Positions 35,346 to 44,834 of a DNA stretch of 56,268 nt are shown here, piece after piece. Below the pieces are notes generated by a model. That model did no database searches. It was not told where the DNA came from and worked only from the letters and a program-made list of their open reading frames with translations. Every line of letters starts with the position of its first letter. Position 1 is the first letter of the stretch. The position numbers and the translations under genes were made by a program. The DNA comes from Clostridiales bacterium (GTDB lineage: Bacteria; Acidobacteriota; Aminicenantia; Aminicenantales; UBA8522), in assembly GCA_029907205.1 (NCBI GenBank), contig JARYMI010000020.1, positions 1 through 56,268 on the forward strand, written 5' to 3'.

Positions 35346-37420
35346 AAATAAGCGTCGCCTGGATAAAAGAGTACCTGGAGCCGGACATCTCCGCCCCGGA
35401 GATCATCGACGCCCTCAACCGGATTGGACTGATGGTCGAAAACCGCGAAGAGCGCGATGGCGACATTGTCCTCGATGTCGAGACGTACGCCAACCGGCCC
35501 GACACTCTCGGCCACTTGGGGATGGCGAGGGAAATAGCGGCCGCTCTGGGGGCCCGGCTCAAAGCGAAGGACTGGCCGCTCCTTGAAGTGCCTGTTGACA
35601 CAGCCGAGGTCGTCGATGTCCAGGTTCAGGATGAAGCTCTCTGCCCGCGTTACTGCGGCCTTGTCGTCAAGGGAATCAAAGTCGGCCCCTCGCCCCTATG
35701 GCTTCGCCAGAAGATAGAGGCCGTGGGGCTCAACCCGGTCAACAACGTGGTTGACGTCACGAACTTCGTCCTTTTCGCCACCTCGCAGCCTATCCACGCT
35801 TTTGACCTCGAAAAGATCGCCGGAAGAAGGATCATCGTTCGCAGGGCCAGGAAAAGGGAGAGGCTCCTCTGCCTTGACGGAACAGAGCGTGAGCTTCAGC
35901 CCGAGATGTTAGTGATAGCCGACGAGGCCAAGCCGGTGGCTCTGGCTGGAGTCATCGGCGGACAGGAATCGGCCGTCACCGATGAAACCAAGGATGTCTT
36001 TATCGAGAGCGCTTGCTTTGACCCCGTTTCCGTTCGCGCAACACGCAAGGCTGCCGGGCTTCAGACCGACGCCTCCTACCGTTTCGAAAGAGGGGCGGAC
36101 ATCTCTTTTCCGCCGCAGGCAGCCCTCATGGCCGCCTCTTGTCTCGTCCAATTCGGCGGCAAAGCAACCAGAGGAATCATAGACGTTTACCCGGCGCCGC
36201 GAAAGAAGAAAGAAATGGTCCTTCGTCACCGCCGGGTCATTGACCTTCTTGGAGTTGACGTCAGCGAGAAATTCATCATCCAGACTCTTCAGGACCTGGA
36301 GTTTGAGGTGGACATCCAGCAGCCCGGCGTCTGGCGCGTTAAGGTCCCCACTTTCCGGGTGGACATCGACCGGGAGGCTGACCTCATCGAAGAGATCGCC
36401 CGTTTTTTCGGGTACGAGAATATCCCCTCCGTCCTCGCGCCGCTCAAGGTGGTCGAGCCCATAGCTGATAAGAAAAGGGAAAAGCTCGCCAGGCTGCGGC
36501 CCATCCTTTTCCATCATGGGTTTAACGAAGTGATCAATTTCAGCTTCTCCGACCCGGACAGGGAAAAGCACCTGGAGACGGGCCTTGAGCCGGTCGAACT
36601 CCGCAACCCCATCTCTTCGAAGGCTTCGCTCCTGCGGACGTCGCTTCTTGGAGGGCTCCTCGACACCCTTGCCTGGAACAGGAACCGCGGCCTTGAAGCG
36701 GTGCACATCTTTGAAGTCGGCAACATTTATTATCGAAGGGATCAGGAGGACGTCGAAAGCCTGGCCTTGGGACTTCTAAGCATGGATCCCCAGGCCGAGC
36801 CCGTCTGGGGGGTTGCAAAGGAAAAGGCGTGTTTCTTTTATATCAAAGCAGCCTGCGAGGCGCTGCTCACAAACCTCCGGTACGAGCCCTTTTCTTTTTC
36901 TCACGAAGACCATCCCCTGTTCGAGCCCGGCAATTGCTTGTCCTTAGCCTATAAAGAGGAGAGGGTTGGATTCCTCGGGCTGGTAAGGCGAACAATCCTC
37001 AAGGCCTTCGACGTGAAAGAAGAAGACGTCTACGCAGCAGAGCTCGACCTGGAGCGGTTGTTCAGCAAACAGCCCAAAGCTTTCGCGTTTACGCCCGTGG
37101 CCAAATTTCCGGCCGTTATTCGGGATATCTCTCTTCTTGTGCCGGGCGATGTCTCTTTCCAGGACCTGAAGAGAACGATCGAGAAAGCCTCTCTTTCCAT
37201 CCTGGAGGAGTTCAAGCTTGTCGACCGGTACAAGGGAGAACCCATTCCCCGAGATAAGAGCAGCCTGTCGTTCCGCTTCGTTTTCCGGCACAGCCAGCGA
37301 ACCCTGCTGGCCGAAGAGGTCGACAAGGCTGTAAAACAAATACTCAATCAGCTCCGGCGGACTCATCAGGTCCAGCTCCGGGAAGGAGGCAAAATTGACA
37401 ACAGAACTCGAAAGAATTAA
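35342..37420 (+). CDS. pheT: Phenylalanyl-tRNA synthetase beta subunit lacking the N-terminal tRNA-binding OB domain
   Basis: This 692-aa subunit partners PheS and holds the editing site. Typical bacterial PheT has about 790 residues because an EMAP/Trbp111-like OB domain of about 100 residues is inserted after the first 40. Here the chain runs directly from GLMVENREERDGDIVLD into DVETYANRPDTLGHLG, the segment that normally follows the OB fold, so that domain is absent without a frame break. The B3/B4 editing domain, B5 and the C-terminal ferredoxin-fold anticodon-binding domain (KFPAVIRDISLLVPGDVSF to the end) are present. tRNA binding would therefore rely on the remaining domains. It is translationally coupled to pheS. 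Confidence 0.93.
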   Translation: MKISVAWIKEYLEPDISAPEIIDALNRIGLMVENREERDGDIVLDVETYANRPDTLGHLGMAREIAAALGARLKAKDWPLLEVPVDTAEVVDVQVQDEALCPRYCGLVVKGIKVGPSPLWLRQKIEAVGLNPVNNVVDVTNFVLFATSQPIHAFDLEKIAGRRIIVRRARKRERLLCLDGTERELQPEMLVIADEAKPVALAGVIGGQESAVTDETKDVFIESACFDPVSVRATRKAAGLQTDASYRFERGADISFPPQAALMAASCLVQFGGKATRGIIDVYPAPRKKKEMVLRHRRVIDLLGVDVSEKFIIQTLQDLEFEVDIQQPGVWRVKVPTFRVDIDREADLIEEIARFFGYENIPSVLAPLKVVEPIADKKREKLARLRPILFHHGFNEVINFSFSDPDREKHLETGLEPVELRNPISSKASLLRTSLLGGLLDTLAWNRNRGLEAVHIFEVGNIYYRRDQEDVESLALGLLSMDPQAEPVWGVAKEKACFFYIKAACEALLTNLRYEPFSFSHEDHPLFEPGNCLSLAYKEERVGFLGLVRRTILKAFDVKEEDVYAAELDLERLFSKQPKAFAFTPVAKFPAVIRDISLLVPGDVSFQDLKRTIEKASLSILEEFKLVDRYKGEPIPRDKSSLSFRFVFRHSQRTLLAEEVDKAVKQILNQLRRTHQVQLREGGKIDNRTRKN

Positions 37421-37655
37421 AATACTTGAAGGAAAAATCAGCCTGGTCATCGAGCACATCCATAAGTTGACGGCCGAGAACGATAAGCTTCGCCAGCAGG
37501 TCAAAGACCTCAAGGCGGGGATTAAGGAGTACGAAGAACAGGCCAGGAAATCGGCCAAGTTCGAGGAGGATTTGAAACGCTACGAAAGCGAGAGGGAAAC
37601 CGTAAAAAGCAAGGTTGAGGCGATCATCGGCCAGATCGATAAGCTCGGGATATGA
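37395..37655 (+). CDS. ZapB-like small coiled-coil protein
   Basis: This 86-aa protein begins at TTG 37395, five bases after a strong AAGGAGG site, overlapping the pheT end by 26 bases. The whole chain is predicted coiled coil (RIKILEGKISLVIEHIHKL, then ENDKLRQQVKDLK). By size, heptads and its place immediately before zapA it resembles the cell-division factor ZapB, which organises FtsZ rings. The assignment rests on context more than on unique residues. Confidence 0.6.
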   Translation: MTTELERIKILEGKISLVIEHIHKLTAENDKLRQQVKDLKAGIKEYEEQARKSAKFEEDLKRYESERETVKSKVEAIIGQIDKLGI

Positions 37656-37978
37656 TCGACAGGATCATCGAAGTCGAGATTTACGGACAGAAGTACCGTA
37701 TCAGAGTCAAAGGAGAAGAGGATGAAAAATATATAAATCACCTGACTTCATACGTTGATCAGAAGATGCACGAAGTCGCAGTGAAGTCAAAATCCGCGGA
37801 CATGCTTAAGATCGCGGTGCTCGCGGCCCTGAACATCGCCGACGAGTATTTCCTCTGTCAGAAAAACATGGATCAACTGAATGAAGTCATTGGTAAAATG
37901 GAGAGCGAAATCGGGAGTTTAGAGGCAGATCTCTCAAAAGAGGACAAAAACACCAATGAGTTTAATAAAGCTCCGTAG
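37652..37978 (+). CDS. zapA: Cell division protein ZapA
   Basis: This 108-aa protein has the ZapA pattern: an N-terminal strand (VEIYGQKYRIRV), YINHLTSYVDQKM, and KIAVLAALNIADEYF, followed by a C-terminal coiled coil. ZapA binds and bundles FtsZ at mid-cell. The ATG overlaps the ZapB-like stop (ATGA), supporting a joint function. A non-coding gap with two hairpins follows before rny. Confidence 0.88.
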   Translation: MIDRIIEVEIYGQKYRIRVKGEEDEKYINHLTSYVDQKMHEVAVKSKSADMLKIAVLAALNIADEYFLCQKNMDQLNEVIGKMESEIGSLEADLSKEDKNTNEFNKAP

Positions 37979-38013
37979 ATTCACAGAAACCGTCTCGGGA
38001 CTTGTCATAGATG

Positions 38014-38071
38014 GGCGGGGAGCGGTCGCTTCCCCGGCCAGCATTCCCCCAGACTCCCCTTCGATAGTCTG
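38014..38071. other. Two hairpins in the zapA-rny gap (possible small RNA or processing site)
   Basis: The 151-base gap between zapA and rny is C/G-rich. It has one stem formed by ggcggggagcg with cgcttccccggc (38014-38039, one bulge) and a second with cagact/agtctg (38050-38055 with 38066-38071). In many proteobacteria the 6S RNA gene follows zapA, but this gap is short for 6S and I do not see its closing stem. It may be an attenuator or processing structure. Confidence 0.3.
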
Positions 38072-38129
38072 ATGGCCTAATCCTCCCCCTTTTCCTCTCC
38101 GTTTCGACTCCTCGAAGGAGGTGATGAAC

Positions 38130-39692
38130 ATGAACATTGGCTTGGTTATCGGTATGGCATCCCTGGTCCTCTGGGCCGGGGTGGTTATTTTCTATTTCCT
38201 GAAAAAGAAAACGGGGGGGCGGGCTCTCTTCAAAGCCCATGAAGAGGCCAAGGAAATTCTCTCGGGAGCTAAAGCCGAAGCGGAAAAGGTCACTCAGAAA
38301 GCCGCCCTCGAAGTCAAGGAGAAATACCTCAATTTCGAGGCGGAATTCGAGAGGCAAACCAGGGACAAGCGAAGAAAAATCAGCGAGATGGAGAGGCGGC
38401 TGATCAACAAAGAGGAAAACCTGGACCGGAGGTTCCAGGCTCTTGAGCGGAAGGAAAGAGATTTTTCGAGCAAGGAGCGCCGTCTATTTCAGAGAGAGAA
38501 AGAGCTGGACATCCAGGAAGAAACGATCAACGCCTTGATCAAGAAGCAAACAGAAGAGCTTGAAAGAATCTCGGGGTTGTCTCAGGAAGAAGCCAAGAAC
38601 CAGCTCATCAAGAAATTGGAGGAGGAGGCCAAGTTAGAAGCCGTCCAGGTCATGCGCAGGATTGAGGAGGAGACGCGGGAGAAGGGCCAGGCCATGGCCA
38701 GAGAGATCATCAGCCAGGCCATCCAGCGGTCAGCAGCCGAGCACGTCGTCGAGACGACCGTTTCGGTCGTTGACCTTCCCTCAGAAGACATGAAGGGCCG
38801 GATCATCGGCCGGGAAGGCCGGAATATCCGCGCCTTGGAGCTGGCCACAGGGGTCGATATCATCGTCGACGACACGCCCGAGGCGGTCATCCTCTCCAGC
38901 TTCGACCCGATCCGGCGCGAGATGGCCCGGCTGGCCATCCAGAAGCTCGTCATCGACGGACGGATTCATCCTGCCCGGATAGAGGAAATCGTCGAGACGG
39001 TCAAGACAGACCTGGAGCAAGAGATCAAACAAGAGGGGGAATCGGTTATCCTCGAGCTCCGCGTCCAGAACGTCCACCCCGAGCTCGTCAAACTCTTAGG
39101 CAAGCTGAAATACCGGACGAGTTACGGCCAGAACGTCCTCCAGCATTCAAAGGAAGTCGCGATGCTGGCTGCCCTCATGGCCAAGGAACTGGGAGTTGAC
39201 CCTCAGGTGGCGATCCGGGCCGGGCTGTTTCACGACATCGGCAAGGCCGTGGACAAGGAAGTGGAAGGCACCCACACGGAGTTGAGCGTCGAGCTGGTCA
39301 AGAAATACGGCGAGTCTGATAAAGTGGCTCAGGCCATCGCCTCCCACCATCGCGACGTCGATTTTCCGTCGATCGAAGCCGTCCTCGTCCAGGCTGCGGA
39401 CACGCTCTCAGCGGCCCGGCCGGGAGCGCGGCGCGAGCTGTTGGAAACGTACATCAAGCGGCTGGAGAAATTAGAGGAGATCGCACACTCCTTCGACGGC
39501 GTTTCCAAAGCTTTTGCCCTCCAGGCCGGCCGGGAGATCAGGATCATCGTTGAAAGCCAGCGTGTCTCCGACGACCGGGCGGCGGTCGTGGCCAAGGAGA
39601 TCGCCCAGAAGATCAAGAATGAGCTGGACTATCCAGGTCAGATCAAGGTTACGGTCATCCGGGAGATGAGGGCCGTCGAATATGCCAGATAA
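38130..39692 (+). CDS. rny: Ribonuclease Y
   Basis: This 520-aa membrane-anchored endoribonuclease begins bulk mRNA decay. Of three in-frame starts (GTG 38121, ATG 38124, ATG 38130) I choose ATG 38130, eight bases after GAAGGAGG. An N-terminal membrane helix (LVIGMASLVLWAGVVIFYF) is followed by a long coiled coil (about 25-195), a KH domain (GRIIGREGRNIRALE near residue 230) and an HD domain with LFHDIGKAVD near residue 367 and SHHRDVDFPS. RNase Y combined with RNase R in this window suggests an RNase E-poor decay strategy (inference). Confidence 0.96.
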   Translation: MNIGLVIGMASLVLWAGVVIFYFLKKKTGGRALFKAHEEAKEILSGAKAEAEKVTQKAALEVKEKYLNFEAEFERQTRDKRRKISEMERRLINKEENLDRRFQALERKERDFSSKERRLFQREKELDIQEETINALIKKQTEELERISGLSQEEAKNQLIKKLEEEAKLEAVQVMRRIEEETREKGQAMAREIISQAIQRSAAEHVVETTVSVVDLPSEDMKGRIIGREGRNIRALELATGVDIIVDDTPEAVILSSFDPIRREMARLAIQKLVIDGRIHPARIEEIVETVKTDLEQEIKQEGESVILELRVQNVHPELVKLLGKLKYRTSYGQNVLQHSKEVAMLAALMAKELGVDPQVAIRAGLFHDIGKAVDKEVEGTHTELSVELVKKYGESDKVAQAIASHHRDVDFPSIEAVLVQAADTLSAARPGARRELLETYIKRLEKLEEIAHSFDGVSKAFALQAGREIRIIVESQRVSDDRAAVVAKEIAQKIKNELDYPGQIKVTVIREMRAVEYAR

Positions 39693-40482
39693 ACTGGGGT
39701 TTCTTTTCTTAGGGGATATCATCGGCCGTCCGGGCCGGGCGGTTCTTAAGAAATATCTGCCCCAGTTAGTGGAAAAATACGCGCCGGCCTTTATCGTGGC
39801 TAACGCCGAAAACGCGGCAGGAGGCGTCGGCATCACCGAAGAGATCGGCCGCGAGCTCCTCAGCCTCGCGGACGTCCTGACCTCTGGAAACCACGTCTGG
39901 GACAAAAAAGAGGCGCTGACATATTTAGAGAAAGAGCCGAGGCTGCTCCGGCCAGCCAACTACCCGCCGGGGAACCCCGGGAGGGGCTCTTACATTCTCG
40001 AAAGCAGGGATGGCTGGAAAGCCGCTGTGCTCAACCTCCAGGGGCGCGTCTTCATGGAGCCCATCGACTGCCCGTTCCGCGCCGCCGACGCGGAAGTGGA
40101 GAAACTCCGTGCCACAACTCCTGTTATCGTCGTTGATTTCCACGCCGAGGCGACCTCTGAAAAGCAGGCTTTGGGCTGGTACTTGGACGGCCGCGTCTCA
40201 GCCGTCATCGGAACTCACACCCATGTGCCCACAGCCGACGAGCGCGTCCTTCCCGGGGGCACGGCCTACATCAGCGACGTCGGCATGATCGGCGCTTCGC
40301 ACTCTGTGATCGGCATCCGGACTGAGCATGCCCTGACCCGGTTTCTTACGGCGCGGCCTCAGCGCCTCGAGCCGGGGAAAGAAGGCCTGTTTTTCTCGGC
40401 GGGTTTCGTCGAAGTCGACCCGCGGACAGGCAAGGCTCTTTCGATCCGGCGAGAGGTCATCATCGAGGACAGAGGTGATTAA
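39682..40482 (+). CDS. ymdB: YmdB/TIGR00282-family metallophosphodiesterase
   Basis: This 266-aa binuclear metal phosphodiesterase matches a family known to hydrolyse 2',3'-cyclic nucleotides. The metal ligands are visible in LGDIIGRPGR, NAENAAGG, TSGNHVWDK, DFHAEATSEK and GTHTHVPTAD. It overlaps the rny end by 11 bases, and rny-ymdB neighbours are conserved in many bacteria, linking it to RNA turnover and developmental control. The symbol follows the Bacillus gene. Confidence 0.93.
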   Translation: MPDKLGFLFLGDIIGRPGRAVLKKYLPQLVEKYAPAFIVANAENAAGGVGITEEIGRELLSLADVLTSGNHVWDKKEALTYLEKEPRLLRPANYPPGNPGRGSYILESRDGWKAAVLNLQGRVFMEPIDCPFRAADAEVEKLRATTPVIVVDFHAEATSEKQALGWYLDGRVSAVIGTHTHVPTADERVLPGGTAYISDVGMIGASHSVIGIRTEHALTRFLTARPQRLEPGKEGLFFSAGFVEVDPRTGKALSIRREVIIEDRGD

Positions 40483-41806
40483 CGAGAGCCTGGTGAAGCC
40501 CGACAAGATATACACTGTCTCCGAGGTCACCCGGCTTGTCAAGCTGGAGCTCGAGACGGCCTTCCCGCTCCTCTGGGTTGAGGGGGAGGTCTCCAATTTT
40601 CACCGCCATTCCTCGGGCCATCTCTATTTCACCCTGAAGGACGCTCATTCGCAGCTCCGCACGGTCATGTTCCGGGCCGAAGCCAGGCAGGTGGCCTTTG
40701 AGCTCAAAGACGGCCTGAGCGTCGTCTGCCGCGGCAGGCTGAATGTCTACGAACCCAGGGGAGAATACCAGCTCATTGTCGAGCTCGTCGAGCCCAAAGG
40801 AAAAGGCGCCCTGCAGTTGGCCTTCGAGCAGCTCAAAGAGAAACTCCGGGCAGAGGGCCTTTTCGACCCCCGGCACAAGAAAAAGCTGCCTCTTCTTCCG
40901 AAGAAGATAGGCATCGTCACCTCGCCGCGCGGGGCGGCCATCGTCGATATCCTGAGGACCCTGGAGCGGCGCTTCGCCCGGCTCCACATCATCATCTACC
41001 CGGCCAAAGTTCAGGGAGAGGGCGCAGCCGCGGAGATCGTCGAAGGGATCGATTACTTGGGAAGCCAGCCCGATATCGACGTCATCATCGTCGGCCGGGG
41101 CGGCGGTTCGATCGAGGACCTCTGGGCCTTTAACGAGGAGAACGTGGCGAGGGCGATCTTCCGCTGCCCCATCCCGGTCATCTCGGCCGTCGGCCACGAA
41201 GTGGACTTCACCATCGCCGATTTCGTGGCCGACATTCGTGCCTCCACGCCTTCGGCGGCAGCCGAAATCGTCATCGAAAAAGAGCAGGCCCTTGGTGAGC
41301 GCATCGAGAGCCTGGAGAAGAGTCTTTTCCAGCGGACGCTCTATTTCATCCAGGAAAAGAAACATCTCGTTCTGGACCTCAGCCGTCACCGGATTTTCCA
41401 GAATTTCAGGATCCGACTTCTCAACCTTGAGCAGCGGGTCGATGAACTCGAGGAGAGAGCCAGGGAGATTCTCCGCCGGAAAAAGACGACGCTGGCCGAA
41501 AGCCGGTCTTCTGCCGCTCTCTTCGAGGAAAAACTCACGAACACGGTCAAACGCCTGCTCCGGGACCTTGTGGCCCGGTGGGAGAAGCTCTCGGTGGAGT
41601 TGCACAACCTCAGCCCGCTCGATATACTAAAGAAAGGGTACACCCTCTGCTGGAAAGACGACCTCCAGCTCATCAGGAGGATTGAGGACGTCGACAGAAC
41701 GAAGGACATAACCGTCTCTTTCTATAAAGGGGAATTCACATGCCGGGTAAAAAGCCTCGACCGCGACATCCTCTTAGAGTCGCGCCTGACAAAGGAGAAA
41801 AAATGA
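40475..41806 (+). CDS. xseA: Exodeoxyribonuclease VII large subunit
   Basis: This 443-aa subunit contains an N-terminal OB fold (VEGEVSNFHRHSSGHLYFTLKD, residues near 28-50) and a catalytic domain with GIVTSPRGAAIVD, VIIVGRGGGSIEDLW and GHEVDFTIAD, followed by a coiled coil. With XseB it degrades single-stranded DNA to oligonucleotides. The GTG start overlaps ymdB by eight bases, and the stop overlaps xseB as ATGA. Confidence 0.96.
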   Translation: MINESLVKPDKIYTVSEVTRLVKLELETAFPLLWVEGEVSNFHRHSSGHLYFTLKDAHSQLRTVMFRAEARQVAFELKDGLSVVCRGRLNVYEPRGEYQLIVELVEPKGKGALQLAFEQLKEKLRAEGLFDPRHKKKLPLLPKKIGIVTSPRGAAIVDILRTLERRFARLHIIIYPAKVQGEGAAAEIVEGIDYLGSQPDIDVIIVGRGGGSIEDLWAFNEENVARAIFRCPIPVISAVGHEVDFTIADFVADIRASTPSAAAEIVIEKEQALGERIESLEKSLFQRTLYFIQEKKHLVLDLSRHRIFQNFRIRLLNLEQRVDELEERAREILRRKKTTLAESRSSAALFEEKLTNTVKRLLRDLVARWEKLSVELHNLSPLDILKKGYTLCWKDDLQLIRRIEDVDRTKDITVSFYKGEFTCRVKSLDRDILLESRLTKEKK

Positions 41807-42096
41807 CCGCTTTGAGCTTTGAAAAGGCTCTCGCCGACCTGGAACAGATTGTCGAAAAGCTGGAGAAAGGAGGGCTCTCGCTCAACGAGTCTTTAGCCCT
41901 TTTCGAAAAAGGCGTCAAGCTGGCCAAGTTCCTCAGGGAGGAGCTGGGCAAGGCCGAGAAGAAAGTCGAGATTCTCCTCAAGGACGAAAAGGGGGAAAAG
42001 AAAAAAGAACCCTTTGACCTCGACCAGGCCGAAGGTTTTTCGCCCGAGGAAGAAGAGGAAGAAGAAGAGGAAGGAGGCGAAGAGCCGCCGTTTTAA
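41803..42096 (+). CDS. xseB: Exodeoxyribonuclease VII small subunit
   Basis: This 97-aa subunit begins at the ATG in the xseA stop. The XseB core is FEKALADLEQIVEKLEKGG and ALFEKGVKLAKF. A long very acidic C-terminal run of glutamates (residues about 75-90) is an extension unusual for the family. It wraps the coiled coil of XseA to form the nuclease. Confidence 0.92.
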   Translation: MTALSFEKALADLEQIVEKLEKGGLSLNESLALFEKGVKLAKFLREELGKAEKKVEILLKDEKGEKKKEPFDLDQAEGFSPEEEEEEEEEGGEEPPF

Positions 42097-42100
42097 GCCT

Positions 42101-42970
42101 ATGCGCGTGGAAGAAAGCTTAGCTGCCAAGAAACGACTCGTCGAGGGGGAACTCGACCGCGTCCTCTCCAAGGAGGATTCCCTGCTCTTTCGAGCGATGC
42201 GCTACGCTGTCTTTTCTGGAGGAAAGCGGTTCCGGCCGCTCCTCCTCCTCAGCTCCGGGGCCTGTTTCGGCGGCCGCCGCCGCGTCCTCCTTCCTTTTGC
42301 CTGCGCGCTCGAGCTCGTCCACAACTATTCCCTCATCCACGACGACCTTCCGGCCATGGACAACGACGATTTCCGGCGCGGCCGGCCCTCCTGCCATAAG
42401 GCTTTTGGCGAAAACATCGCTCTCTTAGCCGGTGACGGCCTGCTCACTTTAGCCTTCGAGCTCATGGCCGGGGCGAATGTCCCGCCTGAGCTCGTTCAGA
42501 GAAAACAGCAAGCGCTGCGGACAGTCAGCCGGGCAGCGGGCGTTTCCGGGATGATTGGCGGCCAGTTCTTAGACATCACGCTCAACCCGGAAAAATTGAC
42601 CGGGGAGGTTCTGGAAGAGCTCGTCACCAAGAAGACGGGAGCGTTGATAGCGGCTTCGGTCGAGGTGGGCGCTGTGCTGGCCGGAGCCGGCCGCCGGGAG
42701 AGAAAAGCAATCGCTGACTTCGGGCGATACTTGGGGCTGGCCTTCCAGGTCCGCGATGACATCCTGGATTCTGGCAAAAAGGGGGCAAAAAAAGGCCCCC
42801 GGCGGCCCGATTACGCGGCTTTTTTAGGGGTGGACAAAGCGAAAAGGAGGCTGGAAGAGCTTGTCCACAAGGCCGTTGCTTCTCTGGACAAAGCCTCTTT
42901 GAGGGCAGAAGAGCTCCGGTATCTTGCCCTCTCTCTTGTCGCTCGGAAACCGGAGGAGTCCTATGGATAA
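42101..42970 (+). CDS. ispA: Polyprenyl diphosphate synthase (farnesyl/geranylgeranyl type)
   Basis: This 289-aa trans-prenyltransferase starts at ATG 42101 (MRVEESLAAKK); the longer frame lies in xseB. The first aspartate-rich motif is HDDLPAMDNDD and the second is RDDILD, both intact, with GGKRFRPLL upstream. It condenses IPP with allylic diphosphates for quinone and undecaprenyl lipids. Its place between xseB and dxs is a classic isoprenoid cluster. The chain length of the product cannot be fixed from sequence alone. Confidence 0.93.
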   Translation: MRVEESLAAKKRLVEGELDRVLSKEDSLLFRAMRYAVFSGGKRFRPLLLLSSGACFGGRRRVLLPFACALELVHNYSLIHDDLPAMDNDDFRRGRPSCHKAFGENIALLAGDGLLTLAFELMAGANVPPELVQRKQQALRTVSRAAGVSGMIGGQFLDITLNPEKLTGEVLEELVTKKTGALIAASVEVGAVLAGAGRRERKAIADFGRYLGLAFQVRDDILDSGKKGAKKGPRRPDYAAFLGVDKAKRRLEELVHKAVASLDKASLRAEELRYLALSLVARKPEESYG

Positions 42971-44834
42971 AATGTTAGAGGGGATCAACTCCCCTGAGGA
43001 CTTGAAAAAGATTCCGGCTGAAAACCTGCCTCAGCTCGCCGACGAGATTCGCTCGTTGATCGTCGATGTCGTCTCCAAAAACGGCGGCCACTTGGCCTCA
43101 AACCTGGGCGTGGTGGAGCTCACGATTGCCCTCCACTATGTCTTCAATTCTCCCCGGGATAAAATACTCTGGGACGTCGGCCATCAGTGTTACACCCACA
43201 AGATTCTGACTGGCCGGAGGAGGCTTTTCTCCGGGCTAAGGCAGCAGGGAGGGTTGCTCGGGTTTCCCGACAGACAGGAAAGCGAGCACGACGTCTACAA
43301 CACGGGACATGCCTCGACAGCCCTATCGGCTGCCCTGGGCCTCGCCGTGGCACGAGACAAACGCGGAGAAGGCTTCCAGGTCATAGCGGTCGTCGGAGAC
43401 GGCAGCCTGACCGGCGGGGTCGCCTGGGAGGCGCTCAACCAGATCGGCCACCTCCGTGAAAAAATCATCATCGTCCTCAACTACAACGAGATGTCCATCT
43501 CGCCGAACGTGGGAGCCCTGTCGAAATACCTCAGGTATCTCGTCTCCGGGCAGCACTACCTCCGCATCAAAGACCATGCAAAATCGTTCCTCAAGTCCAT
43601 CCCGGCCGTGGGCTGGCCGATGATTAAAGCCGGCCGGGCGGTCGAGGACGCCGTCAAAAAAGCCTTCTTCCCCGGGCTGGTTTTCGAAGAGTTAGGGATC
43701 AGGTACATCGGCCCGGTCCAGGGCCACAGCCTGCCCTCCCTCATCGAGGTCTTTGAGGACGCGAGGGACTATGATGGGCCCGTTCTCATCCACTGCGTTA
43801 CCCAGAAGGGCCGAGGCTACGCGCCGGCCCAGAATAATCCCGAACGGTTTCACGGCGCCTCGCCTTTCAACCGGGCGACGGGCGAGCCAGTGACAAACTC
43901 CACCGTCCCGACCTATTCAGAGGTCTTTGGCCAGGCCGTGGTCGAGTTAGCTAAACGCCACCCAGGGATAATCGCCATCACGGCCGCCATGCCAGAGGGA
44001 ACGGGCCTCAACATCTTTGCCCGGGAATTTCCCGACCGGTTCTACGATGTCGGCATCGCCGAGCAGCACGCGGTCAACTTCGCCGCCGGGCTGGCGGCGA
44101 GCGGGTTCAGGCCGGTTGTGGCCATTTATTCCACTTTCCTCCAGCGGGCTTACGACCAGGTTTATCATGATGTCTGTTTAATGGACCTTCCGGTTATTTT
44201 TGCCTTGGACCGGGCCGGCATTGTCTCCGATGACGGGCCGACTCACCAGGGCCTCAATGACCTTGTCTATCTCCGCCACATGCCCCATCTCGTCGTCATG
44301 GCGCCCAAGGATGAAAGAGAGCTACGTCAGATGCTCAAATCGGCCCTTGGCTACGGCCATCCGGTTGCCATCCGCTACCCCAAGGGCAAGGCTGTGGGCG
44401 TCGGAGTGGATGAGAAAATCCAGGACATCCCTCTGGGCCGCAGCGAGCTGCTCAAAGAAGGGAAGGGGCTGCTCCTCCCCATCGGCAGCATGGTTTACCC
44501 GGCCTTGCGGGCAGCGGAAAAGTTAGAAAAGGAGGGGATAAGCCTGGCCGTCGTCAACGCCAGGTTCGCTAAGCCGCTCGATGAGGAGATGATCCTCCGT
44601 TTTGCCGAGGACGGCAACACGATCATCACGGTGGAAGAGGGCGTGGTCACGGCAGGGTTTGGCAGCGCGGTCAGGGAACTCCTTGACCGGGAAAAAAGGT
44701 TCGGCGTCCGCTTTAAGAGCATCGGCCTGCCGCTCGAGATTTACCCGCTGGGCACCTCCGACCAGATTAAAAAGCTCTACGGACTTGATGCGGACGGGCT
44801 GGCCGGGCAAATTCGCGCCTTTTATGAAGAATGA
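42963..44834 (+). CDS. dxs: 1-deoxy-D-xylulose-5-phosphate synthase
   Basis: This 623-aa thiamine-diphosphate enzyme condenses pyruvate and glyceraldehyde-3-phosphate, the entry of the MEP isoprenoid route. The start is ATG 42963, overlapping ispA by eight bases. The cofactor motif is GDGSLTGGVAWEALN with NYNEMSISPN following. The catalytic glutamate lies in GIAEQHAVNFAAGLA, and the C-terminal domain begins near LLPIGSM. The length is standard. Confidence 0.96.
   Translation: MDKMLEGINSPEDLKKIPAENLPQLADEIRSLIVDVVSKNGGHLASNLGVVELTIALHYVFNSPRDKILWDVGHQCYTHKILTGRRRLFSGLRQQGGLLGFPDRQESEHDVYNTGHASTALSAALGLAVARDKRGEGFQVIAVVGDGSLTGGVAWEALNQIGHLREKIIIVLNYNEMSISPNVGALSKYLRYLVSGQHYLRIKDHAKSFLKSIPAVGWPMIKAGRAVEDAVKKAFFPGLVFEELGIRYIGPVQGHSLPSLIEVFEDARDYDGPVLIHCVTQKGRGYAPAQNNPERFHGASPFNRATGEPVTNSTVPTYSEVFGQAVVELAKRHPGIIAITAAMPEGTGLNIFAREFPDRFYDVGIAEQHAVNFAAGLAASGFRPVVAIYSTFLQRAYDQVYHDVCLMDLPVIFALDRAGIVSDDGPTHQGLNDLVYLRHMPHLVVMAPKDERELRQMLKSALGYGHPVAIRYPKGKAVGVGVDEKIQDIPLGRSELLKEGKGLLLPIGSMVYPALRAAEKLEKEGISLAVVNARFAKPLDEEMILRFAEDGNTIITVEEGVVTAGFGSAVRELLDREKRFGVRFKSIGLPLEIYPLGTSDQIKKLYGLDADGLAGQIRAFYEE

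Noticed and set aside
37979-38129. 6S RNA gene call
   Set aside because: Location fits, but the gap is too short and the closing stem and central bubble were not found; kept only as a low-confidence structure.
40460-41605. 381-aa minus-strand frame opposite xseA
   Set aside because: xseA motifs and overlaps with neighbours are on the plus strand.
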